Shown here one piece after another: positions 54,133-62,557 of a DNA stretch of 64,000 nucleotides (positions are counted from its first letter, which is position 1; each line of letters begins with the position of its first letter). The DNA is from Granulosicoccus sp964449565. Its GTDB lineage: Bacteria > Pseudomonadota > Gammaproteobacteria > Granulosicoccales > Granulosicoccaceae. The stretch lies in assembly GCA_964449565.1 (NCBI GenBank), contig CAYUZB010000003.1, positions 1 through 64,000 of the forward strand, read 5' to 3'. Under the pieces are notes generated by a model that saw only the letters and a program-made list of their open reading frames with translations, was not told the DNA's origin and searched no databases. Made by a program: the position numbers and the translations under genes.

Positions 54133-55598
54133 AGTACAAGGATCTGCGCGAATTCATAGCGGGTCTGGAATCTCGTGGTGAACTCAAGCGTATCAGTGCC
54201 GAATTTGATCCCAATCTGGAAATAACCGAGATTTGCGATCGTACGCTGCGAGCGCAGGGCCCGGCCTTGCTGTTCGAAAACCCCAAAGGTTCATCGTATC
54301 CCTTGCTGGGTAACTTGTTTGGTACGCCTGAACGTGTGGCATTTGGCATGGGTGAAGAGTCGACTGAGGCGTTGCGTGAGGTCGGCAAGCTGCTGGCCTT
54401 TTTAAAGGAACCTGATCCACCCAAAGGCATCAAGGACGCGTGGAGTTCGTTGCCGATATTTAAAAAAGTGCTGGATATGGCTCCTAAAACGGTCAAAAAC
54501 GCACCTTGTCAGGAAGAACAATGGGACACGATCGATTTAGGACGTCTGCCCATACAGACCTGTTGGCCGGGTGATGCGGGTCCTTTGATTACCTGGGGGC
54601 TGGTAATTACCAAAGGACCGCACAAGAAGCGTCACAACATGGGCATCTACCGTCAGCAAGTCATTGGTCCGAACAAGACCATTATGCGCTGGCTGAGTCA
54701 TCGCGGCGGCGCGCTCGATTTCCAGGAATGGCAACAAGAGAATCCGGGAAAACCTTTTCCGGTTGCCGTTGTGCTTGGCGCTGATCCAGCCACCATTCTG
54801 GGTGCTGTAACCCCGGTACCGGATACCTTGTCCGAGCACGCATTCGCCGGTTTGCTGCGCGGTGAGCGAACCCAACTCGTGCAAGCGAAAACGGTTGATT
54901 TGTTAGTTCCGGCCTCAGCCGAATTTGTTCTTGAGGGATATATCCACCCTGATGAAATGGCCGAAGAAGGCCCATTTGGTGATCACACCGGTTATTACAA
55001 TGAAGTCGATGAGTTTCCGGTATTCACGATTGAACATGTAAGCCATCGAAACAAGCCGATCTATCATTCGACCTATACGGGTCGCCCACCGGATGAACCT
55101 GCGATCCTCGGTGTCGCCTTGAATGAAGTGTTCGTACCGATACTGCAAAAGCAGTTTCCGGAAATCGTCGACTTTTATTTACCACCTGAAGGCTGTTCCT
55201 ATCGAATGGCCGTCGTCAGCATGAAGAAACAATACCCCGGTCACGCCAAACGGGTCATGATGGGTGTCTGGTCATTTCTTCGCCAATTCATGTATACAAA
55301 ATTTGTGATCGTGGTCGATGACGATATCAACACGCGTTCCTGGGAAGATGTGATCTGGGCGATCACAACCCGTATGGATCCGAGTCGTGACACAACACTG
55401 ATTGATCACACGCCGATTGATTATCTTGATTTTGCCTCCCCGGTATCAGGTCTCGGGTCAAAAATGGGTCTGGATGCAACCAACAAGCTGCCTGGAGAAA
55501 CAAACCGAGAGTGGGGCGAACCCATCAGTATGAATGTGGAGGTAACAAAACGGGTTGACAGCCTATGGGATGAACTTGGTATTCTTGATAAAGGATGA
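54129..55598 (+). CDS. ubiD: UbiD-family decarboxylase, 3-octaprenyl-4-hydroxybenzoate carboxy-lyase
   Basis: A 489-residue prenylated-FMN-dependent decarboxylase of ubiquinone synthesis. KYKDLREFIAGLESRGELKR opens the protein; HNMGIYRQQ and MRWLSHRGGALDF bind the cofactor; EGPFGDHTGYY carries the acidic catalytic-site residues. The start is a TTG overlapping the prlC stop by 4 bases. The last 159 codons (from 55119, residue 331 on) are the source of two downstream fragments. No ubiX (the cofactor maker) is in the window. Confidence 0.96.
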   Translation: MKYKDLREFIAGLESRGELKRISAEFDPNLEITEICDRTLRAQGPALLFENPKGSSYPLLGNLFGTPERVAFGMGEESTEALREVGKLLAFLKEPDPPKGIKDAWSSLPIFKKVLDMAPKTVKNAPCQEEQWDTIDLGRLPIQTCWPGDAGPLITWGLVITKGPHKKRHNMGIYRQQVIGPNKTIMRWLSHRGGALDFQEWQQENPGKPFPVAVVLGADPATILGAVTPVPDTLSEHAFAGLLRGERTQLVQAKTVDLLVPASAEFVLEGYIHPDEMAEEGPFGDHTGYYNEVDEFPVFTIEHVSHRNKPIYHSTYTGRPPDEPAILGVALNEVFVPILQKQFPEIVDFYLPPEGCSYRMAVVSMKKQYPGHAKRVMMGVWSFLRQFMYTKFVIVVDDDINTRSWEDVIWAITTRMDPSRDTTLIDHTPIDYLDFASPVSGLGSKMGLDATNKLPGETNREWGEPISMNVEVTKRVDSLWDELGILDKG

Positions 55599-55770
55599 CC
55601 TCGCCGGGTACGCACCGTGAATTAGTTGTCAGGTTAACCGATAGCGTACTTGGCTTTTCCCAACACGAACTGTCCACATAACCTTTGGAACATTTCGTTT
55701 ATCACATTGTCCCGTGTTATGCCGTGTAGAGGTTGATTTAAGTACTCTGATGTCGTGGTAAATCAAAGCG

Positions 55771-55787
55771 CCGTTAAAGCTGAACGG
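55771..55787 (+). promoter_or_regulatory. Leader hairpin abutting the Shine-Dalgarno of regulator 1
   Basis: CCGTT and AACGG arms with loop AAAGCTG. The right arm runs into the ribosome-binding site (GGAGGAG), so folding could mask it. The same 17 bases are kept in the diverged third unit, which suggests selection. Confidence 0.45.
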
Positions 55788-55800
55788 AGGAGATTCACTT

Positions 55801-57048
55801 ATGACTCGAAAGATTCTAGAGGATTTACACACTCACTATCCTTATGGTGAGCAAATCTATCACCGCCAAGTTACGGCTTTGTCGCGACCGACGACAGAGA
55901 TTGCAAACACGCGCCTGTCAAAAAATCATCTGTCCGAAGATACTGAATCCGTACGCGATGCTTCCTTGTCGATGACATCGTCTTTGGAAAAGACGCCGAG
56001 AAAAGGGTTGATCGGAATCATTACCAGCACGTTAGATTCTGCTTATTATGGGCAGGTGATGGAGAAAGCGTCTTTTTGTTTTAACGAACGCGGCTATGAA
56101 TCCATCGTCGTTCCCCATGCGAAAAACAAAACCGGTGAGCTGAATGCGCAAACGAGTCTGGATGAACTCGACTGTGATGGCCTGATTGTATTCTCCACTG
56201 CTCTGGATGATGAAGAGCTGGCGGCTTATCTGGATTCGCACCCTGTCGCTGTGCTGATGAACCGGTATTTACCGAAATACTATAATCGGTGTGTTTATCT
56301 GGATAACGCTTTCGGTGGACGACTAGCAGCTCAATACCTTGTTGACAAAGGACACACGGCCATCGCCATGGTTACTGGTCCGCCAGAAATTTTTGAAATT
56401 CAGGAACGTAGCAATGGATTTCTGGCAGCGTTGGAAAACCATACGCAGCGTCTGAAACCTGTTATGACTTTATCAGGTAATCTTATTATGGAAGACGGTG
56501 CCAAGGCGATCGTCAAAATTCTCGACAGCAAAGAAGCGATAACGGCTGTTTTTTTCCACAACGATAATATGGCAATAGGTGCGTTGGAGAAGTGCCACCA
56601 GCTGGGTGTCGATATCCCTGGAGAATTGTCCATTTTAGGGTACGATGATCTAGTCGGATCCCGCCACACTTACCCAACTTTGACAACCATTCATCAACCC
56701 ATCAAGAAAATGGGACGGGCTGCTGCACAGTTGATTTGCGGCATGCTTGATAAAGATAATCCCGTTGGGGTATTCGATATCCAAGCCTATTACAGGCCGG
56801 TTCTAGTGGAACGGGAATCGGTCAAGAACAAGGGCATATCTGAGGAAACCCCACGGATAACCGAACGTGAAATCGAGTGTTTGCAATGGGCCTCGATTGG
56901 AAAAACAGCTTGGGAGATATCCGTGATCTTGAGTATTTCAGAGCGAACGGTTGGTTTTCATCTGGCCAATGCCGCGGTAAAACTCCAGGCAAACAATCGA
57001 ACCCATGCGGTAAGTACTGCGCTTAAAAAAGGATTGATCACTGGCTAG
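55801..57048 (+). CDS. LacI-sensor/LuxR-HTH transcriptional regulator, copy 1 (type A)
   Basis: A 415-residue predicted cytoplasmic regulator. Residues 1-67 have no recognisable domain but contain ALSRPTTEIANTRLS, shared with the diverged copy. Residues 68-345 are a periplasmic-binding-protein-like sensor as in LacI/GalR proteins (RKGLIGIITS, DCDGLIVFS, LDNAFGGRLAAQYLV, TAVFFHNDNMAIGALE, SILGYDDLVGSRHTYPTLTT). Residues 353-415 are a LuxR/GerE HTH (ITEREIECLQWASIGKTAWE, ISERTVGFHLANAAVKLQAN, NRTHAV). No N-terminal LacI HTH is present. A strong GGAGGAG ribosome site precedes the ATG. It probably senses a small sugar-like or other ligand and regulates transcription; ligand and targets are unknown. 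Confidence 0.85.
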   Translation: MTRKILEDLHTHYPYGEQIYHRQVTALSRPTTEIANTRLSKNHLSEDTESVRDASLSMTSSLEKTPRKGLIGIITSTLDSAYYGQVMEKASFCFNERGYESIVVPHAKNKTGELNAQTSLDELDCDGLIVFSTALDDEELAAYLDSHPVAVLMNRYLPKYYNRCVYLDNAFGGRLAAQYLVDKGHTAIAMVTGPPEIFEIQERSNGFLAALENHTQRLKPVMTLSGNLIMEDGAKAIVKILDSKEAITAVFFHNDNMAIGALEKCHQLGVDIPGELSILGYDDLVGSRHTYPTLTTIHQPIKKMGRAAAQLICGMLDKDNPVGVFDIQAYYRPVLVERESVKNKGISEETPRITEREIECLQWASIGKTAWEISVILSISERTVGFHLANAAVKLQANNRTHAVSTALKKGLITG

Positions 57049-57083
57049 TGTGGGCTGCTCGATCAGTCAGCCAGTTTGACAGT
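57049..57083 (-). pseudogene. Remnant of the hemD 3' end
   Basis: Directly after regulator 1, CTCGATCAG(T)CAGCCAGTTTGACAGT resembles the last codons of intact hemD at 60851-60876 on the minus strand. It marks the right breakpoint of the original duplication. The same remnant follows regulator 2 at 59023-59057. Confidence 0.8.
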
Positions 57084-57092
57084 GCTGTAAGT

Positions 57093-57572
57093 TTGAATGA
57101 AGTGCTCGTGCCGATACTGCAAAAGCAGTTTCCGGAAATCGTCGACTTTTATTTACCGCTTGAAGGCTGTTCCTATCGAATGGCCGTCGTCAGCATGAAG
57201 AAGCAATACCTCGGTCACGCCAAACGAGTGATGATGGGTGTCTGGTCATTTCTTCGCCAATTCATGTATACAAAATTTGTGATCGTGGTCGATGACGATA
57301 TCAACACGCGTTCCTGGGAAGATGTGATCTGGGCGATCACAACCCGTATGGATCCGAGTCGTGACACAACACTGATTGATCACACGCCGATTGATTATCT
57401 TGATTTTGCCTCCCCGGTATCAGGTCTCGGGTCAAAAATGGGTCTGGATGCAACCAACAAGCTGCCTGGAGAAACAAACCGAGAGTGGGGCGAACCCATC
57501 AGTATGAATGTGGAGGTAACAAAACGGGTTGACAGCCTATGGGATGAACTTGGTATTCTTGATAAAGGATGA
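57093..57572 (+). pseudogene. 3' fragment of ubiD (codons 331-489)
   Basis: The frame of the last 159 UbiD residues is still open and could be read from a GTG at 57048 that overlaps the stop of regulator 1, giving a 174-residue product. There is no ribosome-binding site there, and the fragment lacks the cofactor-binding half of the enzyme, so I treat it as a remnant. It differs from intact UbiD by a few residues near its start (PLEGC for PPEGC, YLGH for YPGH, VLV for VFV). Confidence 0.88.
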
Positions 57573-57744
57573 CCTCGCCGGGTACGCACCGTGAATTAGT
57601 TGTCAGGTTAACCGATAGCGTACTTGGCTTTTCCCAACACGAACTGTCCACATAACCTTTGGAACATTTCGTTTATCACATTGTCCCGTGTTATGCCGTG
57701 TAGAGGTTGATTTAAGTACTCTGATGTCGTGGTAAATCAAAGCG

Positions 57745-57761
57745 CCGTTAAAGCTGAACGG
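57745..57761 (+). promoter_or_regulatory. Leader hairpin of regulator 2
   Basis: Same hairpin (CCGTT / AACGG, loop AAAGCTG) and same GGAGGAG ribosome site as in unit 1, exactly 1974 bases further on. Confidence 0.45.
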
Positions 57762-57774
57762 AGGAGATTCACTT

Positions 57775-59022
57775 ATGACTCGAAAGATTCTAGAGGATTT
57801 ACACACTCACTATCCTTATGGTGAGCAAATCTATCACCGCCAAGTTACGGCTTTGTCGCGACCGACGACAGAGATTGCAAACACGCGCCTGTCAAAAAAT
57901 CATCTGTCCGAAGATACTGAATCCGTACGCGATGCTTCCTTGTCGATGACATCGTCTTTGGAAAAGACGCCGAGAAAAGGGTTGATCGGAATCATTACCA
58001 GCACGTTAGATTCTGCTTATTATGGGCAGGTGATGGAGAAAGCGTCTTTTTGTTTTAACGAACGCGGCTATGAATCCATCGTCGTTCCCCATGCGAAAAA
58101 CAAAACCGGTGAGCTGAATGCGCAAACGAGTCTGGATGAACTCGACTGTGATGGCCTGATTGTATTCTCCACTGCTCTGGATGATGAAGAGCTGGCGGCT
58201 TATCTGGATTCGCACCCTGTCGCTGTGCTGATGAACCGGTATTTACCGAAATACTATAATCGGTGTGTTTATCTGGATAACGCTTTCGGTGGACGACTAG
58301 CAGCTCAATACCTTGTTGACAAAGGACACACGGCCATCGCCATGGTTACTGGTCCGCCAGAAATTTTTGAAATTCAGGAACGTAGCAATGGATTTCTGGC
58401 AGCGTTGGAAAACCATACGCAGCGTCTGAAACCTGTTATGACTTTATCAGGTAATCTTATTATGGAAGACGGTGCCAAGGCGATCGTCAAAATTCTCGAC
58501 AGCAAAGAAGCGATAACGGCTGTTTTTTTCCACAACGATAATATGGCAATAGGTGCGTTGGAGAAGTGCCACCAGCTGGGTGTCGATATCCCTGGAGAAT
58601 TGTCCATTTTAGGGTACGATGATCTAGTCGGATCCCGCCACACTTACCCAACTTTGACAACCATTCATCAACCCATCAAGAAAATGGGACGGGCTGCTGC
58701 ACAGTTGATTTGCGGCATGCTTGATAAAGATAATCCCGTTGGGGTATTCGATATCCAAGCCTATTACAGGCCGGTTCTAGTGGAACGGGAATCGGTCAAG
58801 AACAAGGGCATATCTGAGGAAACCCCACGGATAACCGAACGTGAAATCGAGTGTTTGCAATGGGCCTCGATTGGAAAAACAGCTTGGGAGATATCCGTGA
58901 TCTTGAGTATTTCAGAGCGAACGGTTGGTTTTCATCTGGCCAATGCCGCGGTAAAACTCCAGGCAAACAATCGAACCCATGCGGTAAGTACTGCGCTTAA
59001 AAAAGGATTGATCACTGGCTAG
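57775..59022 (+). CDS. LacI-sensor/LuxR-HTH transcriptional regulator, copy 2 (identical to copy 1)
   Basis: A 415-residue protein with the same sequence as the copy at 55801-57048, including the unassigned N-terminal 67 residues, the binding-protein-like sensor (68-345) and the LuxR-type HTH (353-415). The nucleotide sequence and leader also look identical, which shows a very recent duplication or ongoing gene conversion. The effect would be to double the dose of this regulator. Because the repeat exceeds short-read length, the exact copy number in the genome is not certain from this assembly. Confidence 0.85.
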   Translation: MTRKILEDLHTHYPYGEQIYHRQVTALSRPTTEIANTRLSKNHLSEDTESVRDASLSMTSSLEKTPRKGLIGIITSTLDSAYYGQVMEKASFCFNERGYESIVVPHAKNKTGELNAQTSLDELDCDGLIVFSTALDDEELAAYLDSHPVAVLMNRYLPKYYNRCVYLDNAFGGRLAAQYLVDKGHTAIAMVTGPPEIFEIQERSNGFLAALENHTQRLKPVMTLSGNLIMEDGAKAIVKILDSKEAITAVFFHNDNMAIGALEKCHQLGVDIPGELSILGYDDLVGSRHTYPTLTTIHQPIKKMGRAAAQLICGMLDKDNPVGVFDIQAYYRPVLVERESVKNKGISEETPRITEREIECLQWASIGKTAWEISVILSISERTVGFHLANAAVKLQANNRTHAVSTALKKGLITG

Positions 59023-59066
59023 TGTGGGCTGCTCGATCAGTCAGCCAGTTTGACAGTGCTGTAAGT

Positions 59067-59371
59067 TTGAATGAAGTGCTCGTGCCGATACTGCAAAAGC
59101 AGTTTCCGGAAATCGTCGACTTTTATTTACCGCTTGAAGGCTGTTCCTATCGAATGGCCGTCGTCAGCATGAAGAAGCAATACCTCGGTCACGCCAAACG
59201 AGTGATGATGGGTGTCTGGTCATTTCTTCGTCAATTCATGTATACAGAATTTGTGATCGTGGTTGATGACGATATCAACACGCGTTCCTGGGAAGATGTG
59301 ATCTGGGCGAAATCATCAGTATAAATACGGAGGTAATACTACGGATTGACAGCCTATGGGATGGACTTGGT
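59067..59371 (+). pseudogene. Decayed 3' fragment of ubiD with internal deletion
   Basis: Reads as UbiD from residue 331 up to WEDVIWA, then jumps 157 bases to the segment that in ubiD encodes PISMNVEVTKRVDSLWDELG, in a shifted frame with a stop soon after. The deletion joins two GGGCGA hexamers (55357-55362 and 55514-55519 in ubiD), a microhomology deletion. It cannot make a UbiD C-terminus. Confidence 0.88.
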
Positions 59372-59570
59372 ATTCTTGACATAAAGATGAACCCTCCGGT
59401 TAAGCACCGTGAATTTGTTGTCGAGTTAGCCGATAGTGCACTTGGCATCTCCCCGCACGAACTATCCACGTAACCCTTGGAACATTCGTAAAAACACAGT
59501 CATGTGTTATACCAGTGTGGTTGATCTGAGTATTTCCGTGCTTCGTAATAAAACAAAGCACCGTTAAAGC

Positions 59571-59587
59571 TGAACGGAAGAGCTTAA
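59571..59587 (+). promoter_or_regulatory. Leader hairpin of regulator 3, conserved despite divergence
   Basis: The 17 bases CCGTTAAAGCTGAACGG are unchanged although the surrounding leader differs at many positions. The ribosome site is the weaker GGAAGAG, so copy 3 may be translated less. Confidence 0.5.
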
Positions 59588-59590
59588 CTT

Positions 59591-60841
59591 ATGACTCGTA
59601 AGATCTTTGAGAATTTACACACTCACTGGCCTCATGGTGAGCGAAACCCTCACCACCAATCCGCGGCTTTGTCGCGACCGACGACAGAGATTGCAAACAC
59701 ACGCTTATCAAATGATTACCTATCAAATGATATAGGTTCCATGGACAAGTTTTCCTTGTCGCCGCTGTCGTCTTTGCAAAAGACGTCGAGAAAAGGTTTG
59801 ATTGGAATCCTTACCTGCACCTTTGAATCTGCCTATCACGGACGAATGATGGAGCAGGCGTCTACGTATTTTAACCAACACGGTTACGATTCCATCGTTG
59901 TATCTCATGCAAATGACAAATCAGTAGAGTTGCATGCAATTTCAAGTCTGGACGAACTCGAATGTGATGGCCTGATTGTCTTTTCTTGTTCCCTCGATGA
60001 TGTAGAGCTGGCGGCTTATCTTGATTCGCACCCAGCGTCGGTGTTGATAAATCACCATTTATCGAAATATCACGATCGATGTGTTTATCTGGACAATGTC
60101 TGTGGTGGACGCTTGGCAGCCCAATACCTTGTTGACATGGAGCACACGGCTATCGCCATGGTTACCGGTCCGACGTCTGATCTTGAAGTCCAGGAACGCA
60201 GTAGAGGATTTCTGTCAGTATTGGAAGCTCATACACCTGGTTTGAAACCCGCTATGACAATAGTGGGCGACTTTGAAATAGACGATGGAGCGAAAGCCAT
60301 CGTTAAAATTCTCGACAGTAAAGAAACCATAACAGCAGTTTTTTTTCACAACGATAGTATGGCCTTAGGTGCATTGGAAAAGTGCCACCAACTTGGTATC
60401 GATGTCCCCAGTGAATTGTCCATTATTGGTTTCGATGATCTTGTCGAATCTCGACACTCTTACCCTACATTGACAACGATTCATCAACCGATCAAAAAAA
60501 TGGGGCGGGCCGCTGCACAACTGATTTGTGGCATGCTTGATAAGGATAAACCTGATGGAGTGCTCCAGGAAGTCCAATCGGTTTTCTCGCCTGTGCTGAT
60601 AGAGAGGGAAACGGTCAAGAAGAGGAGCATACGCGAGGACATCCCGCGGATAACCGAACGTGAAATCGAGTGTTTGCAATGGGCCTCGATCGGCAAAACG
60701 GCCTGGGAGATATCCATGATCTTGAGTATTTCCGAGCGAACGGTTGGTTTTCATCTGACTAATGCCGCGACAAAACTTCAGGCAAACAATCGAACCCATG
60801 CGGTGAGTATTGCGCTTAAAAAAGGATTGATCACTGGTTAG
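59591..60841 (+). CDS. LacI-sensor/LuxR-HTH transcriptional regulator, copy 3 (type B, diverged)
   Basis: A 416-residue paralogue of copies 1 and 2 with the same layout: unassigned N-terminus (1-67, with ALSRPTTEIANTRLS kept), binding-protein-like sensor (about 68-346) and LuxR HTH (354-416). By eye only four of 63 HTH residues differ from type A (V/M, A/T, V/T, T/I), whereas the sensor differs at many positions, including likely pocket loops (LTCTFESAYHGRM for ITSTLDSAYYGQV; VTGPTSDLEVQERS for VTGPPEIFEIQERS). This suggests a different ligand but the same DNA target. The stop overlaps the convergent hemD stop by 11 bases. Confidence 0.85.
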   Translation: MTRKIFENLHTHWPHGERNPHHQSAALSRPTTEIANTRLSNDYLSNDIGSMDKFSLSPLSSLQKTSRKGLIGILTCTFESAYHGRMMEQASTYFNQHGYDSIVVSHANDKSVELHAISSLDELECDGLIVFSCSLDDVELAAYLDSHPASVLINHHLSKYHDRCVYLDNVCGGRLAAQYLVDMEHTAIAMVTGPTSDLEVQERSRGFLSVLEAHTPGLKPAMTIVGDFEIDDGAKAIVKILDSKETITAVFFHNDSMALGALEKCHQLGIDVPSELSIIGFDDLVESRHSYPTLTTIHQPIKKMGRAAAQLICGMLDKDKPDGVLQEVQSVFSPVLIERETVKKRSIREDIPRITEREIECLQWASIGKTAWEISMILSISERTVGFHLTNAATKLQANNRTHAVSIALKKGLITG

Positions 60842-61592
60842 TACGTTTCGCTCGATCAGCCAACCAGTTTGACAGTACTTCCAGTTGTCCTGAATTACCG
60901 GCGTGAGGCGCGACGAATACATTCCCGGTAAACCCGCTTTGCTGTGCGTGCTGACGAGTGCGTTCACTGTTGACGATCAAGTCGTGCTGCAGCAGGGTAC
61001 CGAGTAAGGGACTGGCCAGATGTACCAGATTGTCCAGGGTCTCGTTACTCATGACGCTTATGATGTCAAAGGGTGTCGATAATTTTATTGCTAGTGTTGC
61101 ATCGGGAGTCGGGCATTGACGTTGGTAAACGTCAACTGTAATTACCTCAGTCGCTGTTGGTTCCAGCTGTGCTTCGATGTAACCACGCCCCCCAACGCCT
61201 TTGACGATCAACAAGCGGTCGGGTAACGATGATTGCTGCTGCAACAAGCGGACAAAGGCTTCGCTGTTATAGGGAGGGGCGGGTTGGCTGATAACAGACT
61301 GCCCGAGAGCTTTCAGCGCGTTGACCGTGGCATCCCCGAGTGCGTAAGCATCAATCTCGGTCCAGGGTAAAGATAGCTTTTGGTTAGCATACGCGACAGC
61401 ATTGGCACTGGTAAATACAACGGCGTCAACATCGGCCAGATCAATTGCCTCGATCTGTTTATCCGTTGCCTGAATGTCGAGGCAGGGTAGATGGACAACC
61501 GCAAAACCTAACGCCTCACAATCGGCGACAAGTGTATTTTCCTGGCCTTTGGGGCGCGTGACCAGCAGGCGAGGGCGGGGTGGTTTCATCAA
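60831..61592 (-). CDS. hemD: Uroporphyrinogen-III synthase
   Basis: A 253-residue enzyme that closes hydroxymethylbilane to uroporphyrinogen III in haem and sirohaem synthesis. It has RLLVTRPKGQENTLVADCEA at the N-terminus, the VVFTSANAVAYA segment, and DIISVMSNETLDNLVHLAS in the second lobe. The family is poorly conserved, but the position overlapping hemC by 4 bases confirms it. Its final codons lie in the right breakpoint of the repeat array. Confidence 0.93.
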   Translation of the reverse strand: MMKPPRPRLLVTRPKGQENTLVADCEALGFAVVHLPCLDIQATDKQIEAIDLADVDAVVFTSANAVAYANQKLSLPWTEIDAYALGDATVNALKALGQSVISQPAPPYNSEAFVRLLQQQSSLPDRLLIVKGVGGRGYIEAQLEPTATEVITVDVYQRQCPTPDATLAIKLSTPFDIISVMSNETLDNLVHLASPLLGTLLQHDLIVNSERTRQHAQQSGFTGNVFVAPHAGNSGQLEVLSNWLADRAKRTNQ

Positions 61593-62557
61593 TCGCTGGC
61601 GTGAGCGAGCTCAGCGCTATCAAGAATGGCCTGTGCTCCTTGATCAAACAAGGTTCGAGCCGCACGTACGCCAAGTTCATGGGCTTGCAACAGGCTGTCC
61701 TCATCACCGAGTGCTGCATCGAGGGTGATGGTTTCATTGGTTTTCAACAGCGTCTTGCCATCGAGTGAAATGACCCGAGCATCCAGTGTCAGTGTTTGCC
61801 CGTCTAACACGCTGTAGGCAGCCACAGGAGCCGAGCAGCCTCCGTTGAGTGTTGCACTGACAGCACGTTCAGCACGTAGTCTCACCGCGGCAGGGTCATC
61901 GTGCAATTTGGCCAGTCGAGTTTGCAGGGCGGTGTCATCGCTGCGCACTTCAATGCCGATAATTCCTTGACCGACGGCTGGTAGGGATGTCTCTACGGCT
62001 AAGGTTTCGGCAATGCGTCGTTCGAACCCCAGGCGTTTCAAACCAGCGCAAGCAAGAATGATCGCGTCGAAGTTTCCATCATCGAGTTTTTTCAAGCGCG
62101 TATTGACGTTACCGCGCAAATCCTTGATTTGAAACCCGGGGTTATAGTGTTTGATCTGTGACAATCGTCTTGGGCTGCAAGTACCGATGACTGCATCTTT
62201 TGGCAACGCATTCAGGCTTTTGTATTTGTTTGACACGAGTGCGTCGAACGGGTCTTCGCGCGCGAGTACGGTACTGATAACCAGACCCTCCGGCATGACA
62301 GCGGTCACATCCTTCATTGAATGTACCGCCAGATCCGCGTCGTTGTCCATCAGGGCACGCTCGAGTTCCTTGACAAAAAGTCCCTTACCGCCGAGTTTGG
62401 CCAGCGAGGTTTTCAGCCAGATATCCCCCTTCGTTTTCATTGGACGAAGTTCAACGGGTGTCTCGGGATCAAGGGCCAGCAGCTGATCGCGAACGGCATT
62501 GGCCTGCCACAGAGCGAGCGGACTCTCACGTGTGGCGATGCGAATGATTTCAGACAT
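61589..62557 (-). CDS. hemC: Porphobilinogen deaminase (hydroxymethylbilane synthase)
   Basis: A 322-residue enzyme that polymerises four porphobilinogens. It starts EIIRIATRESPLALWQANAV, contains the substrate-site KDLRGNVNTRLKKLDDG and the dipyrromethane-attachment cysteine in LNGGCSAPVAAY. Full length. It is divergent from argH across 138 bases, a gene pair often found together in gammaproteobacteria. Confidence 0.98.
   Translation of the reverse strand: MSEIIRIATRESPLALWQANAVRDQLLALDPETPVELRPMKTKGDIWLKTSLAKLGGKGLFVKELERALMDNDADLAVHSMKDVTAVMPEGLVISTVLAREDPFDALVSNKYKSLNALPKDAVIGTCSPRRLSQIKHYNPGFQIKDLRGNVNTRLKKLDDGNFDAIILACAGLKRLGFERRIAETLAVETSLPAVGQGIIGIEVRSDDTALQTRLAKLHDDPAAVRLRAERAVSATLNGGCSAPVAAYSVLDGQTLTLDARVISLDGKTLLKTNETITLDAALGDEDSLLQAHELGVRAARTLFDQGAQAILDSAELAHASD

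Larger units (their letters stand above)
55119..57092 (+). repeat. Tandem repeat unit 1: ubiD 3' end, regulator A, hemD 3' remnant
   Basis: A 1974-base unit. It starts inside intact ubiD (TTG codon, residue 331), covers the leader and regulator gene 1, and ends with about 35 bases related to the last codons of hemD (57049-57083), plus about 9 filler bases before unit 2. The right-hand part, from about 55283 on, is by eye the same as in unit 2. Confidence 0.93.
57093..59066 (+). repeat. Tandem repeat unit 2 (chimeric unit)
   Basis: Same 1974-base length as unit 1. From 57093 to about 57230 it carries the variants of unit 3 (for example CTCGTG, CTTGAAGG, TACCTCGG, CGAGTG). From 57257 on it carries those of unit 1, including C at 57257 where unit 3 has T. 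The change falls in the 26 identical bases 57231-57256. Confidence 0.93.
59067..60876 (+). repeat. Tandem repeat unit 3 (diverged), ending in intact hemD
   Basis: It begins at the same ubiD codon as unit 2 and ends inside the real hemD gene. It is about 160 bases shorter because of an internal deletion in the ubiD fragment. Apart from the first 140 bases, it differs from units 1 and 2 at many positions, so it split from them long before units 1 and 2 split from each other. Confidence 0.9.

Noticed and set aside
57048..57572. A 174-residue gene made of the UbiD C-terminus
   Set aside because: It lacks the cofactor-binding half and a ribosome site, and it arises from the repeat breakpoint; treated as a pseudogene.
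55119..60876. Insertion sequence or transposon as the cause of the array
   Set aside because: No transposase, terminal inverted repeats or target-site duplications are seen; breakpoints inside ubiD and hemD fit simple tandem duplication.
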